Shown: positions 17,064 through 25,137 of the stretch, piece after piece
Numbering within the stretch: the first letter of the stretch is position 1
How the letters are laid out: every line of letters starts with the position of its first letter
NCBI RefSeq assembly: GCF_013364155.1
Contig: NZ_CP054916.1
Span: 3,778,501 to 3,842,500 of the forward strand
DNA length: 64,000 nt
From: Streptomyces sp. NA02950
GTDB taxonomy: Bacteria > Actinomycetota > Actinomycetes > Streptomycetales > Streptomycetaceae
Reading direction: 5' to 3'
Made by a program: the position numbers and the translations under genes
The notes under the pieces: model-generated
Told to the model about the DNA's origin: nothing
Seen by the model: the letters and a program-made list of their open reading frames with translations, nothing else
Databases searched by the model: none

Positions 17064-17909
17064 ATGGCGGACGCAGCGGCCGGCGACAGCTGGAGCGTCA
17101 AGCTCAGCGGGGTGCCCGAGACCCTGCTGTGGAACCTCTATATGCGTGCCGCCGAGGCCCGTCGGCCCCGGCCGGTGCTCGACGACCCCAAGGCCGTGGA
17201 GCTGGTCGACCGTATCGACTACCCCTTCGAGCAGACCTTCGGCCCACCCGCCCCGCTGCTGGCACAGGGCCAGGCGCTGCGGGTCCGTACCTTCGACGGC
17301 GCCGTACGGGCCTTTCTCGAGGAGCATCCGGAGGGCACGGTCGTCACCCTCGCCGAGGGGCTGGAGACGCAGTACTGGCGGGTGGACAACGGACGGGCGC
17401 GCTGGCTGTGCGTGGAGCTGCCGGAGACCGCCGAGGTACGCCGTGCCCTGCTGCCGGACGAGGACCGGCGGCGCACCCTCGCCCGCTCCGCGCTCGACCT
17501 GTCCTGGCGGGACGAGGTCGATCCCTCGCGCGGGGTGCTGATCACCGCCCAGGGGCTGCTGATGTATCTGCGGCCGGGCGAGGTACGGGATCTGATCGCG
17601 GGGTGCGCCGAACGGTTCCGGGGCGGGACGCTGGTCTTCGACGCGGTGCCGCGCTGGTTCAGCGCGCGCACGCTGCCCGGCGGGATGCGCACCCCGCAGG
17701 GCTACCGGACGCCGCCCATGCCATGGGGCATGGACGCGGGTGAGCTGCCCAAGGTGCGCACCGCCCACCCGGCCGTCACCGAGGTCCGCGAACTGCCCCC
17801 GCCGCGCGGCCGGGGTCTGTACCACGGGGCGGTGGCCCCGCTGATCCGCCGACTGCCCGCGGTACGGAACCTGCGCCCCACGATGACGGTGCTCACCCGT
17901 TTCAGCTGA
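17064..17909 (+). CDS. class I SAM-dependent methyltransferase, LCMT/PPM-like
   Basis: A 281-residue protein of the leucine-carboxyl-methyltransferase-like group common in actinobacteria. It shows KLSGVPETLLWNLYMRA, RVRTFDGAVRAFL, VVTLAEGLETQYWRVDN (the SAM-binding strand and loop) and LITAQGLLMYL. Related proteins modify polyketides or small metabolites. ATG 17064 follows GAGGAG at a good distance. It stands alone on the plus strand; nothing nearby shows its substrate. Confidence 0.85.
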   Translation: MADAAAGDSWSVKLSGVPETLLWNLYMRAAEARRPRPVLDDPKAVELVDRIDYPFEQTFGPPAPLLAQGQALRVRTFDGAVRAFLEEHPEGTVVTLAEGLETQYWRVDNGRARWLCVELPETAEVRRALLPDEDRRRTLARSALDLSWRDEVDPSRGVLITAQGLLMYLRPGEVRDLIAGCAERFRGGTLVFDAVPRWFSARTLPGGMRTPQGYRTPPMPWGMDAGELPKVRTAHPAVTEVRELPPPRGRGLYHGAVAPLIRRLPAVRNLRPTMTVLTRFS

Positions 17910-17993
17910 CGGAGGGCCCGCACGTCCCGCGCCCGCTACGACGCCGTGGCGTAGACGTCACTGCCGGGGCCGCATGCGGTGAGTCCGGTTCGG

Positions 17994-18773
17994 TCACTCG
18001 GGCGGCAGGCTGTACCGCTCCAAGGTCGCTTTGGACGTCGACGTATCCATGAGCCTGAGCTCCCACGGTCCGGTGTTGACGTCGAAGTCCTTGCCGAAGC
18101 CGACCCACTTGCCGGCCATGCGGCGGCTGGTCGGTTCCACAAGCATCTGAAGCGCGCCGTGGTAGCTCGCTCCCTGGTAGTAGCCGTCCGTGGCCGTCTG
18201 CTCGGTCCAGGTACCCGTGATCACGCTCCGGTCAACTGTCAGGTCCAGGGAGAGCGGGGAATCAGGGTTCACGGACGCCCCGGGGAGGGACCGCCCTGTC
18301 AGGCGGTTTCCGTGCTGGACGAGCACCACGTAATGCCTGCCCTCGAAGACGTCCTCACGGCCCGATGAGTAGAACTCGTAGCGGGAGAGCCATACGCCGC
18401 TGTAGTTGTCCCCGGCCGTCTGCTGGCCTGGCCGGGTCTCCTCGGAGGCAGGGGCGACACCCTCTGCGCCCGGAGCCATGTCGTGCCCCCCGGCACCGTC
18501 GCCCTGGACTCTCGCCATGGGCACCTGCGGGGCGAACCCCAACGACTCGATCGGCATGCCTGTGACCCTCTCCAGTGCTCGGATGTACACCGGCCTCGGC
18601 GACCTGCTGATACCTGCTTCCCAACGCTGGACGAGCCTCTTGCTGGCCTCGTTCGGTTCGCCTGATTCGGCACCCGCCCGGCGGAGCGCCCTCGCCAAGT
18701 CGTCCTGGCTCATACGCAGACCGATTCGCACGGCCCTGAGCGCGTCGTTCGGTACGTGAACCTCGGTTGTCAT
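17994..18773 (-). CDS. XRE-family regulator with C-terminal beta-rich domain
   Basis: A 259-residue protein. The HTH (about 12-62) reads IGLRMSQDDLARALRRAG, then SKRLVQRWEAGISRSPRP. After a Pro/Gly linker, residues about 125-255 form an unrecognised beta-rich domain (YSGVWLSRYEFYSS, GRHYVVLVQHGNRLTGR, RMAGKWVGFGKDF) that resembles a ligand-sensing or lipocalin-like sheet. ATG 18773 is 147 bases from the divergent small gene at 18921. A divergent regulator of that gene is a reasonable reading. Confidence 0.82.
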   Translation of the reverse strand: MTTEVHVPNDALRAVRIGLRMSQDDLARALRRAGAESGEPNEASKRLVQRWEAGISRSPRPVYIRALERVTGMPIESLGFAPQVPMARVQGDGAGGHDMAPGAEGVAPASEETRPGQQTAGDNYSGVWLSRYEFYSSGREDVFEGRHYVVLVQHGNRLTGRSLPGASVNPDSPLSLDLTVDRSVITGTWTEQTATDGYYQGASYHGALQMLVEPTSRRMAGKWVGFGKDFDVNTGPWELRLMDTSTSKATLERYSLPPE

Positions 18774-18920
18774 GATGTCCACGCTAGCCACGATCCCCCG
18801 GTAATGACACCGAAATGACGCCCTTTGAGGGACGCCCGAACAACGCCTCTTCTGTCGTCGCGATGTCCTGGGCGGTGGCGGAACCATCACGGCCGACCGC
18901 GACAGAAGAGGCGGATCGTG

Positions 18921-19157
18921 ATGGAGATGACGAAAAGAGCACAGCGGCTGATGAGCCTGCGTGTCTCTCGTGACAGTGGCCGGACGTGGGGCGCCGAACG
19001 GGTGATCCGCAGCAATGAGCCGCTGGCTCCGCTGCTCACCTCGGCGTGGCCGCCGTGCCAATGTTTACGCTGCGTGACTGGAGCGGGCCCCGCGCCCACC
19101 CGGCTCACGGGCGGCACGGGCGAGACCCCGGAAGGAGCGTCCAGAATGGACAGGTGA
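18921..19157 (+). CDS. small conserved Streptomyces protein with a TTA codon
   Basis: A 78-residue protein starting MEMTKRAQRLMSLRVSRDSG and carrying WPPCQCLRC near residue 43. From memory, this short type (RVSxDxGxTWG ... TSxWPPCxC) is scattered through Streptomyces genomes without known function. Codon 49 is TTA (19065-19067), pointing to bldA-dependent expression. Its TGA overlaps the GTG of the next gene (GTGA at 19154-19157), so the two are translationally coupled. GTG 18918 and ATG 18927 are other possible starts. Confidence 0.6.
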   Translation: MEMTKRAQRLMSLRVSRDSGRTWGAERVIRSNEPLAPLLTSAWPPCQCLRCVTGAGPAPTRLTGGTGETPEGASRMDR

Positions 19158-20098
19158 GATCCCCGATAGACCTCGCCACTCTCTATGAGCCCTGGCCGCC
19201 GTCCCCGTTGCGGGGCGTACACGACGAGTGGCTTGCCGACCGGGGCGTGGAGCTGCGGCTGAAGCGGGACGACCTCATCCACCCGCTGGTGCCGGGCAAT
19301 AAGTGGCGCAAGCTCACCCCGAATCTGCGGGCGGCCGTCGAGCGCGGCCACACCCGGCTGCTCACCTTCGGCGGCGCGTACTCCAACCACCTCCGCGCGG
19401 TGGCCGCCGCCGGGACCGTGTACGGGCTGTCCACCGTCGGGGTCGTCCGGGGCGACGAACTGGCGGACGCGCCGCGCAACTGGTCGCTGACGCGAGCCGA
19501 GGCGCAGGGCATGGAGCTGGCGTTCCTGGACCGTACGGGCTACCGCGAGACGCTGCGCACCCTGGACGACCCGGCCACCCGGCGCGCGCTGGAGGAACGG
19601 TGGGGGCGCTGCTGGGTGCTGCCGGAGGGCGGTACGAACGTCCTGGCCGCGCGGGGCGCCGCGGAGCTGCCCGCCGAACTGCCGGACCTGGGCGAGCGCG
19701 ACGTCGTGTGCTGTGCGGTGGGCACCGGCGGCACCCTGGCCGGGATCGCCGCCGGACTGCCGGACGGCGCGCGGGCCCTGGGGATCGCGGTGGTCCGGGG
19801 CGCCCGGTATCTGGACGACGAGGTGACACGGCTGCACGAACGGGGGTGGGGGCGGACGTTCGGCAACTGGCGGATCGACCACGATCACCACGGGGGCGGC
19901 TACGGCCGGGTGCCTCCCGAACTGGACACCTTCGCGGCGGCGTTCGAGGACCGGCACGGGATCGCCCTGGAGCGGCGGTACGTGGCCAAGGCGCTGTGGT
20001 GCGTGTACGACCTGGTGGGCCGCGGGGCGCTGCCGCCCGGCACCCGGATCACCGCCGTGATCACCGGCCCCCCGGACCCCGTCGGCCCCGGCGGGTGA
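19154..20098 (+). CDS. D-cysteine desulfhydrase / ACC deaminase-like PLP enzyme
   Basis: A 314-residue fold-type II PLP enzyme. LKRDDLIHPLVPGNKWRKL (about 32-50) carries the PLP lysine in NKWRK. LLTFGGAYSNHLRAVAAAG is the substrate/cofactor loop typical of ACC deaminase and D-cysteine desulfhydrase, and VGTGGTLAGIA binds the PLP phosphate. Expected chemistry is alpha,beta-elimination on D-cysteine or related amino acids, giving pyruvate, ammonia and sulfide. GTG 19154 is supported by the overlap with the upstream small gene, although GGAAGGAG is rather distant. Confidence 0.88.
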   Translation: MRSPIDLATLYEPWPPSPLRGVHDEWLADRGVELRLKRDDLIHPLVPGNKWRKLTPNLRAAVERGHTRLLTFGGAYSNHLRAVAAAGTVYGLSTVGVVRGDELADAPRNWSLTRAEAQGMELAFLDRTGYRETLRTLDDPATRRALEERWGRCWVLPEGGTNVLAARGAAELPAELPDLGERDVVCCAVGTGGTLAGIAAGLPDGARALGIAVVRGARYLDDEVTRLHERGWGRTFGNWRIDHDHHGGGYGRVPPELDTFAAAFEDRHGIALERRYVAKALWCVYDLVGRGALPPGTRITAVITGPPDPVGPGG

Positions 20099-20121
20099 GG
20101 CACTGCCGGGGCGGTGACGCC

Positions 20122-20181
20122 GTGGGCGGTGACATCGTGGGCGGTGACATCGTGGGCGGTGACATCGTGGGCAGTGACATC
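20122..20181. repeat. four 15-bp tandem repeats between convergent genes
   Basis: The unit GTGGGCGGTGACATC occurs four times in a row (20122, 20137, 20152, 20167), the last with one change. It lies between the stops of the desulfhydrase-like and ligase genes. It could be a replication-slippage product. Confidence 0.85.
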
Positions 20182-20193
20182 GGGACCGTGCCG

Positions 20194-21132
20194 CTACTCC
20201 CCGCCCCGCAGCCGTATCACCGTCGTCGCCGCATGGCGCACCGTGCTCTCCTGGCGCACCTCGACCGTCAGCTCCGGCGGGATGGGGCGGTAGGCGATCC
20301 GGGTGCCGACGGTGTCGAGCGCGGTGGGCAGCTCCCCCGCCGGGACCGGAGGTTCGACTTCCGGCAGGTCCCGCAGAGCGGCGGCGAGCTGGGCCCGGAC
20401 CGCCGGGGACAGGGGGCTGGAGACCACCGGGGCGTCGTCGCCGGGCAGCACCAGCGCAAGCGAGCGCGGCCGCAGCCGCGGCCCGACCACGCCGACGACC
20501 ACCGCGTCCCGGGTCTCCGCATGGCGCACCTTCCGCCAGTGGCGGCCCGCACGGTAGGGCTCGTCGAGGCTCTTGACGACCAGCCCCTCGACGCCGATGG
20601 CCGTGAGCGCGTCGTACCAGGTGGCGGCCAGTTCCGGATCGGTGGTCATGGGCACGGCCTGGAGCGGCGGGCCGAGCGGCTCCAGGAGCGCCAGCAGACG
20701 GGCGCGGCGCTGTGCGTAGGGCAGCGGGCGCAGATCCTCGCCACCCAGGGCGAGGAGGTCGAACGCGGCGTAGGAGGCCGGGAGTTCCCGGGCGAGCCGG
20801 GCGGCACGGGACTCCGTGGCGGCGAAGGCGCGCTTCTGGACGGAGGCGAAGTCGGTACGGCCGCCCGCCCACACCACCACCTCGCCGTCCAGGACGGTGC
20901 CGGACGGCAGCGGCCGGGCGGCGGCCTCCAGGTCGGGGAAGGCGCGGGTGACGATACGGCCGGAGCGGGCCTGCATCCGTACGGCGTCCTCCAGCCGGAA
21001 GATCACCAGCCGGTGGCCGTCGAACTTCGGTTCGTACGCCAGCCGCCGTCCCTCCGGGGCGACGGGCAGGGACGGGACGGCGCGGGCCAGTGCCACCTCC
21101 ACCGGCGGCAGCAGGGGCCCGGCCGGGGTCAT
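20194..21132 (-). CDS. ATP-dependent DNA ligase (LigC-like, NHEJ)
   Basis: A 312-residue ligase. YEPKFDGHR holds the adenylated lysine (K36, motif I KxDGxR), VLDGEVVV is motif III, and GVEGLVVKSLDEPYRAGR spans motif IV to the last conserved lysine region, with an OB-fold to about 240. Its size fits the stand-alone LigC/LigD-ligase group. Its ATG overlaps the polymerase stop by 4 bases. Likely role: final sealing in Ku-dependent end joining. Confidence 0.9.
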   Translation of the reverse strand: MTPAGPLLPPVEVALARAVPSLPVAPEGRRLAYEPKFDGHRLVIFRLEDAVRMQARSGRIVTRAFPDLEAAARPLPSGTVLDGEVVVWAGGRTDFASVQKRAFAATESRAARLARELPASYAAFDLLALGGEDLRPLPYAQRRARLLALLEPLGPPLQAVPMTTDPELAATWYDALTAIGVEGLVVKSLDEPYRAGRHWRKVRHAETRDAVVVGVVGPRLRPRSLALVLPGDDAPVVSSPLSPAVRAQLAAALRDLPEVEPPVPAGELPTALDTVGTRIAYRPIPPELTVEVRQESTVRHAATTVIRLRGGE

Positions 21133-22067
21133 CGGCCGTCACCGGCGGGCAGCGGATGGGCCCGGCCGGGGTCGAGGAGCGGGGCGAGCAGATCACCGTG
21201 ACGCTCGAGGCGGGCGGGGACGTCGTCGATCCGGAACACCAGCGGCCCGGCTCCGCCCGTGTCCTCCGCCGCCTCCGCCGCCTCCTCCTCCGCCGTCCGC
21301 TCGATCTCGTCCCAGGTGACGGGGGTGGAGACGGTGGGCTCGGGGCGGGCGCGGACCGTGTACGGGGCCGCGGTGGTCTTCGCCGCCGCGTTCTGGCTGA
21401 AGTCGACGTACACCTTCCCGGTCCGCAGGGAGCGGGTCATCTTGCGGATGACCAGCCGGGGCAGGGCCGCGGCGGCCTCGGCGGCGAGCCGCCGGGCGTA
21501 GGCGGTGGTCTGCCGGGAGGGGGTCGGCTCCAGCGGGACCAGCAGATGCAGCCCCTTGGAGCCGCTGGTCTTGGCGTAGGCGGGGAGCCCGTCGGCGCGC
21601 AGCCGCTCACGGAGCCACAGGGCGACGGCGCAGCAGTCGACGATCGTCGCGGGCGGACCGGGGTCGAGGTCGAGGACCAGCCGGTCGGCGACGCCCTCGC
21701 CCACGTCGATCCGCCACATCGGGGCGTGGAACTCGACCACGAGGTTGGCCGCCCACATCAGCGACGGCAGGTCCTGGACGAGGACCTGGCGGGCGGTCTC
21801 CCCCTCGTGGCGGGTGACTTCGGCGGTCGTCACCCAGGAGGGGGTGCCGGGGGGCGGGTTCTTGGTGAAGAACGTCTGACCGTCGGGACCGTCCGGGTAG
21901 CGCAGGAACGCCAGCGGCCGCCCGTGGAGATGTCCGAGGAGGGCACCGGAGGCCGAGGCCAGATAGTGCAGCAGCTCGCCCTTGGTGGTGCCGGTGGCCG
22001 GATGGATGACCTTGTCGAGGTTCTTGAGCGCGATCCGCCGCCCCTCCACCTCCGTGATCGGGGACAT
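21129..22067 (-). CDS. LigD-type primase-polymerase domain protein (NHEJ)
   Basis: A 312-residue AEP-superfamily polymerase. LKNLDKVIHPATGTTKGELL (14-33) is the typical start, VLDLDPGPP (131-139) supplies two metal-binding aspartates, and KTSGSKGLHLLVPL holds the conserved SGSKG(L/H)H. It fills gaps and adds ribonucleotides at broken ends, working with Ku and a ligase. It is separate from the ligase, unlike the fused mycobacterial LigD. Divergent from Ku with only 30 bases between starts. Confidence 0.92.
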   Translation of the reverse strand: MSPITEVEGRRIALKNLDKVIHPATGTTKGELLHYLASASGALLGHLHGRPLAFLRYPDGPDGQTFFTKNPPPGTPSWVTTAEVTRHEGETARQVLVQDLPSLMWAANLVVEFHAPMWRIDVGEGVADRLVLDLDPGPPATIVDCCAVALWLRERLRADGLPAYAKTSGSKGLHLLVPLEPTPSRQTTAYARRLAAEAAAALPRLVIRKMTRSLRTGKVYVDFSQNAAAKTTAAPYTVRARPEPTVSTPVTWDEIERTAEEEAAEAAEDTGGAGPLVFRIDDVPARLERHGDLLAPLLDPGRAHPLPAGDGR

Positions 22068-22097
22068 AGGATAAGAATCTCACGAAAGGGATCAAGC

Positions 22098-23189
22098 ATG
22101 CGATCTATCTGGAATGGGAACATTTCCTTCGGTTTGGTGAGCATCCCGATCAAGATGTACCCGGCGACCGAGGACCACTCGGTCTCCTTCCGGCAGATCC
22201 ACACCGCCGACGGCGGCCGCATCCGGTACCGCAAGATCTGCGAGCTCGAGGAGAAGGCGGTCGAGGCGGGCGAGATCGGACGGGCCTACGAGGACGCCGA
22301 CGGTGCGCTGATCCCGATCACCGACGAGGACCTGGCGGTCCTTCCGCTGCCCACCACCCGCGCCCTGGAGATCGAGGCGTTCATCTCCGCCTCGGAGATC
22401 GATCCGCTGCAGATGGGTGACGCCTACTACCTGGGGGCCAACGGCACGACCGCGGCCAAGCCGTACGCGCTGCTGCGGGAGGCGCTCAAGCGCAGCGAGA
22501 AGGTGGCCATCGCCAAGTACGTCCACCGCGGCCGGGAGCGGCTGGGGATGCTGCGGGTGGTGGGTGACGCCATCGCGCTGCACCGGCTGCTGTGGCCGGA
22601 CGAGGTGCGGGAGCCCACGGGGGTGGCGCCCAAGGCGAAGGTGACCGTGAAGCCCGCCGAACTGGACCTGGCCGACACCCTGATGGCGACGCTCGGCGAG
22701 GTGGATCTGAACGAGCTGCACGACGAGTACCACGAGGCGCTGGAAGCCCTGGTGGCGGCGAAGGTGTCCGGGACCACGCCCACCGCCGAGCCCGGTGAGG
22801 AACCGAGGGGCGCCCAGGTCGTCGATCTGATGGCCGCCCTGAAGGACAGCGTCCGCAGCGCCCGGGAGGCCCGGGGCGAGACGGCCGAGGAGGAAGAAGG
22901 GGCGGAAGCGGCGGAGGGAGAAGGGAAAAAGGCGACCGTCACCGAGCTGCGCGGCCGCAAGAAGGCGGCGAAGAAGGCCCCGGCCGCCAAACGGACCGCC
23001 TCCGCGACGCGCGGGAAGGCGGCGAAGAAGACCGCCAAGACGGCCGCGAAGACCACGGAGAAGAAGGCGGCTCCGAAGAAGACCGCGGCCAAGAAGACCG
23101 CGGCCAAGAAGACGACCGCGAAGACCGCCGCCGCGAAGACCGCGGCGAAGAAGCGGACCGGCAAGGGGGGTTCCAGGACCGCGTCCTGA
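22098..23189 (+). CDS. ku: Ku, DNA end-binding protein for NHEJ
   Basis: A 363-residue bacterial Ku. MRSIWNGNISFGLVSIPIKM is the signature start, YYLGANG and KPYALLREAL lie in the core, and the domain ends near residue 260. The last 80 residues are lysine/alanine-rich (AAKKTAAKKTTAKTAAAKT) like histone H1 tails and probably bind DNA. AAAGGGA precedes ATG 22098. It recruits the divergently encoded polymerase and ligase to double-strand breaks, a pathway often used in spores. The repetitive tail may vary in length among strains. Confidence 0.96.
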   Translation: MRSIWNGNISFGLVSIPIKMYPATEDHSVSFRQIHTADGGRIRYRKICELEEKAVEAGEIGRAYEDADGALIPITDEDLAVLPLPTTRALEIEAFISASEIDPLQMGDAYYLGANGTTAAKPYALLREALKRSEKVAIAKYVHRGRERLGMLRVVGDAIALHRLLWPDEVREPTGVAPKAKVTVKPAELDLADTLMATLGEVDLNELHDEYHEALEALVAAKVSGTTPTAEPGEEPRGAQVVDLMAALKDSVRSAREARGETAEEEEGAEAAEGEGKKATVTELRGRKKAAKKAPAAKRTASATRGKAAKKTAKTAAKTTEKKAAPKKTAAKKTAAKKTTAKTAAAKTAAKKRTGKGGSRTAS

Positions 23190-23204
23190 CATCCGCCCCG
23201 GCAA

Positions 23205-23238
23205 CTCCCCCGGTATCCCCCTCTCCCCCGGTATCCCC
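23205..23238. repeat. two direct copies of CTCCCCCGGTATCCCC
   Basis: The unit occurs at 23205-23220 and 23223-23238 (period 18) between the convergent Ku and NmrA-like genes. No further structure was seen. Confidence 0.7.
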
Positions 23239-23267
23239 CTCTCCCCCGTCGTCCCCCACCCTTCCCG

Positions 23268-24086
23268 TCAGCTGAAGTCGGCCTTGTGGTCCGCCGCCCA
23301 CTGGGCGAACGTACGCCCCGGGTGCCCCGTGATGCGCTCGGTCTCCGGGGAGATCTCGGCGGCCCGCCCGACGCCCGCCGCGAACATGTCCAGCAGCGAG
23401 TCCGCGATCTCCGGGGTGGCGAATCCCTTGAGCATCCCCTCGCGCGCCACCTCGCGCGGCAGCTCCTCGTACCGCAGCGGACGCCCGATGGCCTCGCCCA
23501 CGATCCGCGCCTGGTCGGCGAAGGTCAGCGACTCCGGCCCGCTGAGCACCGGCGCCTGGCCGACGAGGTCGTCACCGAGCAGCGCACGGGCGGCGACCTC
23601 GCCCATGTCGGCCTCGTGGATCGGAGCGGTCTGGCACTCCGCGTACGGGCCGCGGACCACATCGCCGGACTTGATCTGGTGCGCCCACTGGAGGGCGTTC
23701 ACCGCGAAGGCACCCGGCCGGACGAAGGTCCACTCCACGTCCAGAGCCTCGATCGCGAGCTCCAGGTCGCGGTGGTGGGTGCCGATGGGGTTGCCGGGGC
23801 CGGGGTCGACGGCGGCGGACGACGACAGCATGACGATCCGCCGCACCCCCCGCTCCTTGGCCCGCTGGAGCAGCGCGTCCGCTCCGTCCCACACCACGGC
23901 GGGGTTGAGGAAGAGCGCGGTGGCGCCGTCGAAGGGCAGATCCTGGGTACGGGCGGCGCGGACGCCCGACGGCAGCTGTGCCGTCTCGGGGTTCCGGGTG
24001 AGCGCACAGACCTCGGCGCCCGCCTCGGCCAGCTCCTTCACGACGTACCGGCCGACGTTCCCGGTGGCTCCGGTGACCACGATCAT
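23268..24086 (-). CDS. NmrA-like NAD(P)-binding protein
   Basis: A 272-residue atypical short-chain dehydrogenase. IVVTGATGNVGRYVVKELAE (2-21) binds NAD(P); IVMLSSSAAVDP and WTFVRPGAFAVNALQW fit NmrA/YtfG-type redox sensors or quinone reductases, which lack the YxxxK centre. ATG 24086 follows AAGGAGATTC. It is divergent from a TetR gene over 154 bases, and that regulator is the likely controller. No single conserved operator was picked out in the gap. Confidence 0.88.
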   Translation of the reverse strand: MIVVTGATGNVGRYVVKELAEAGAEVCALTRNPETAQLPSGVRAARTQDLPFDGATALFLNPAVVWDGADALLQRAKERGVRRIVMLSSSAAVDPGPGNPIGTHHRDLELAIEALDVEWTFVRPGAFAVNALQWAHQIKSGDVVRGPYAECQTAPIHEADMGEVAARALLGDDLVGQAPVLSGPESLTFADQARIVGEAIGRPLRYEELPREVAREGMLKGFATPEIADSLLDMFAAGVGRAAEISPETERITGHPGRTFAQWAADHKADFS

Positions 24087-24240
24087 GACGAATCTCCTTG
24101 GGTATGAATCACGTTGTGATGCTGCCGCTAGATTCAACCAGCTGGGTGAACTTGTCAAACATATAGATGGTTGATGGTCTGACCGGCACGGTTAGCCTGG
24201 TCCGGCCGGTCAGCGGACCTGCCCGGCCGAGCAAGAGGAG

Positions 24241-24849
24241 ATGAACGAGATGCAGGGGACACCGAAGAAGCCCCGCCGTGCCCCCGCGCCCGACGAGCGC
24301 AAGCTGGACCCGGAGCGCTCCCGGCGGCTGCTGCTGGAAGCGGCCATGGACGAGTTCGCCGAGAAGGGGTACGCGGGTGCCCGCGTCCAGGACATCGCGG
24401 ACCGCGCGGGCGTCAACAAGCAGCTGATCAACTACCACTTCGGTGGCAAAGAGGGCCTGTATGAGGAGCTCGGCCGTCAGTGGCTGCGGCGCGAGGCGGA
24501 ATTCAACGACCCCGCCCTCCCCCTCGACGAGCTGGTCCTGCGCTATCTCGAGGCAGCCTTCGCCGACCCCCGGGGCACCCGCCTCAATGCCTGGTGCGGG
24601 CTGGCCGGGGCGGTGCCCGACGACGCCCCCGAAGACCTCTCCGACCTGCGGCGGCGCCAGATCGACGGCGAGATCGCCGAGGACATCGACCCCGCCATGG
24701 CGATGCTGCTGTGCGTCAGTCTGGTCAGCGCGCCCCTCGCGATGCCGCACGCCGTGCGGCGGTTCTTCGGCGCCGACCCCGAATCGCCCGAGTTCCGCGA
24801 GCACTACGCGGAGCAGGTGCGGCGGATCGTGCGCCGCCTGGCGGCGTAG
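24241..24849 (+). CDS. TetR-family transcriptional regulator
   Basis: A 202-residue regulator. The N-terminal HTH spans about 22-66 (AAMDEFAEKGYAGARVQDIA, then AGVNKQLINYHFGGKEGLYE). The C-terminal domain is helical with no recognised ligand signature. ATG 24241 follows AAGAGGAG. Divergent to the NmrA-like gene, which it probably represses. Confidence 0.92.
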   Translation: MNEMQGTPKKPRRAPAPDERKLDPERSRRLLLEAAMDEFAEKGYAGARVQDIADRAGVNKQLINYHFGGKEGLYEELGRQWLRREAEFNDPALPLDELVLRYLEAAFADPRGTRLNAWCGLAGAVPDDAPEDLSDLRRRQIDGEIAEDIDPAMAMLLCVSLVSAPLAMPHAVRRFFGADPESPEFREHYAEQVRRIVRRLAA

Positions 24850-24856
24850 CCCGTAA

Positions 24857-24901
24857 GGCAGCGCCCGTGCGGCGTAGCCCTGGGGCAGCGCCCGTGCGGC
24901 G
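24857..24901. repeat. 18-bp direct repeat after the TetR gene
   Basis: GGCAGCGCCCGTGCGGCG occurs at 24857-24874 and 24884-24901 (period 27). It follows the TetR stop and precedes the ribosome-protection gene region. Function unknown. Confidence 0.75.
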
Positions 24902-25002
24902 GCTGCGCCATCGGCGGGCGCGCCCGATTATTCGGTTGCGCCCGCACACCGCCGCCCCCAGGATGTCCGCGACCGACATCCGTCACCCGACAGGAGCATG
25001 CG

Positions 25003-25137
25003 ATGCGCCGATTCCTCGGAACGAACCAGCGCCCCCACCGGACGACCGTTCTCGAGGACATCAGCATCCATGCCCAGCTCTCCACGGGTCTCGCGGACCC
25101 TGAACATCGGCGTGCTCGCGCACGTCGACGCCGGTAA
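25003..25137 (+). CDS. possible leader ORF of the ribosome-protection gene
   Basis: AGGAG at 24992-24996 sits six bases before ATG 25003, the best ribosome site in the region. It opens a 44-codon frame (MRRFLGTNQRPHRTTVLEDI...) ending at TAA 25135. The frame overlaps the first 68 bases of the GTPase gene in another register. Leader peptides precede some ribosome-protection genes such as tet(M), where stalled or slowed translation controls expression. Whether this frame is translated is unknown. The ATG at 24998 is only one base from the AGGAG and would add an unlikely 24-residue extension to the GTPase. Confidence 0.35.
   Translation: MRRFLGTNQRPHRTTVLEDISIHAQLSTGLADPEHRRARARRRR

Noticed and set aside
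24998..25069. Start of the ribosome-protection GTPase at ATG 24998
   Set aside because: It adds 24 residues not typical of the family, and its AGGAG is one base from the ATG.
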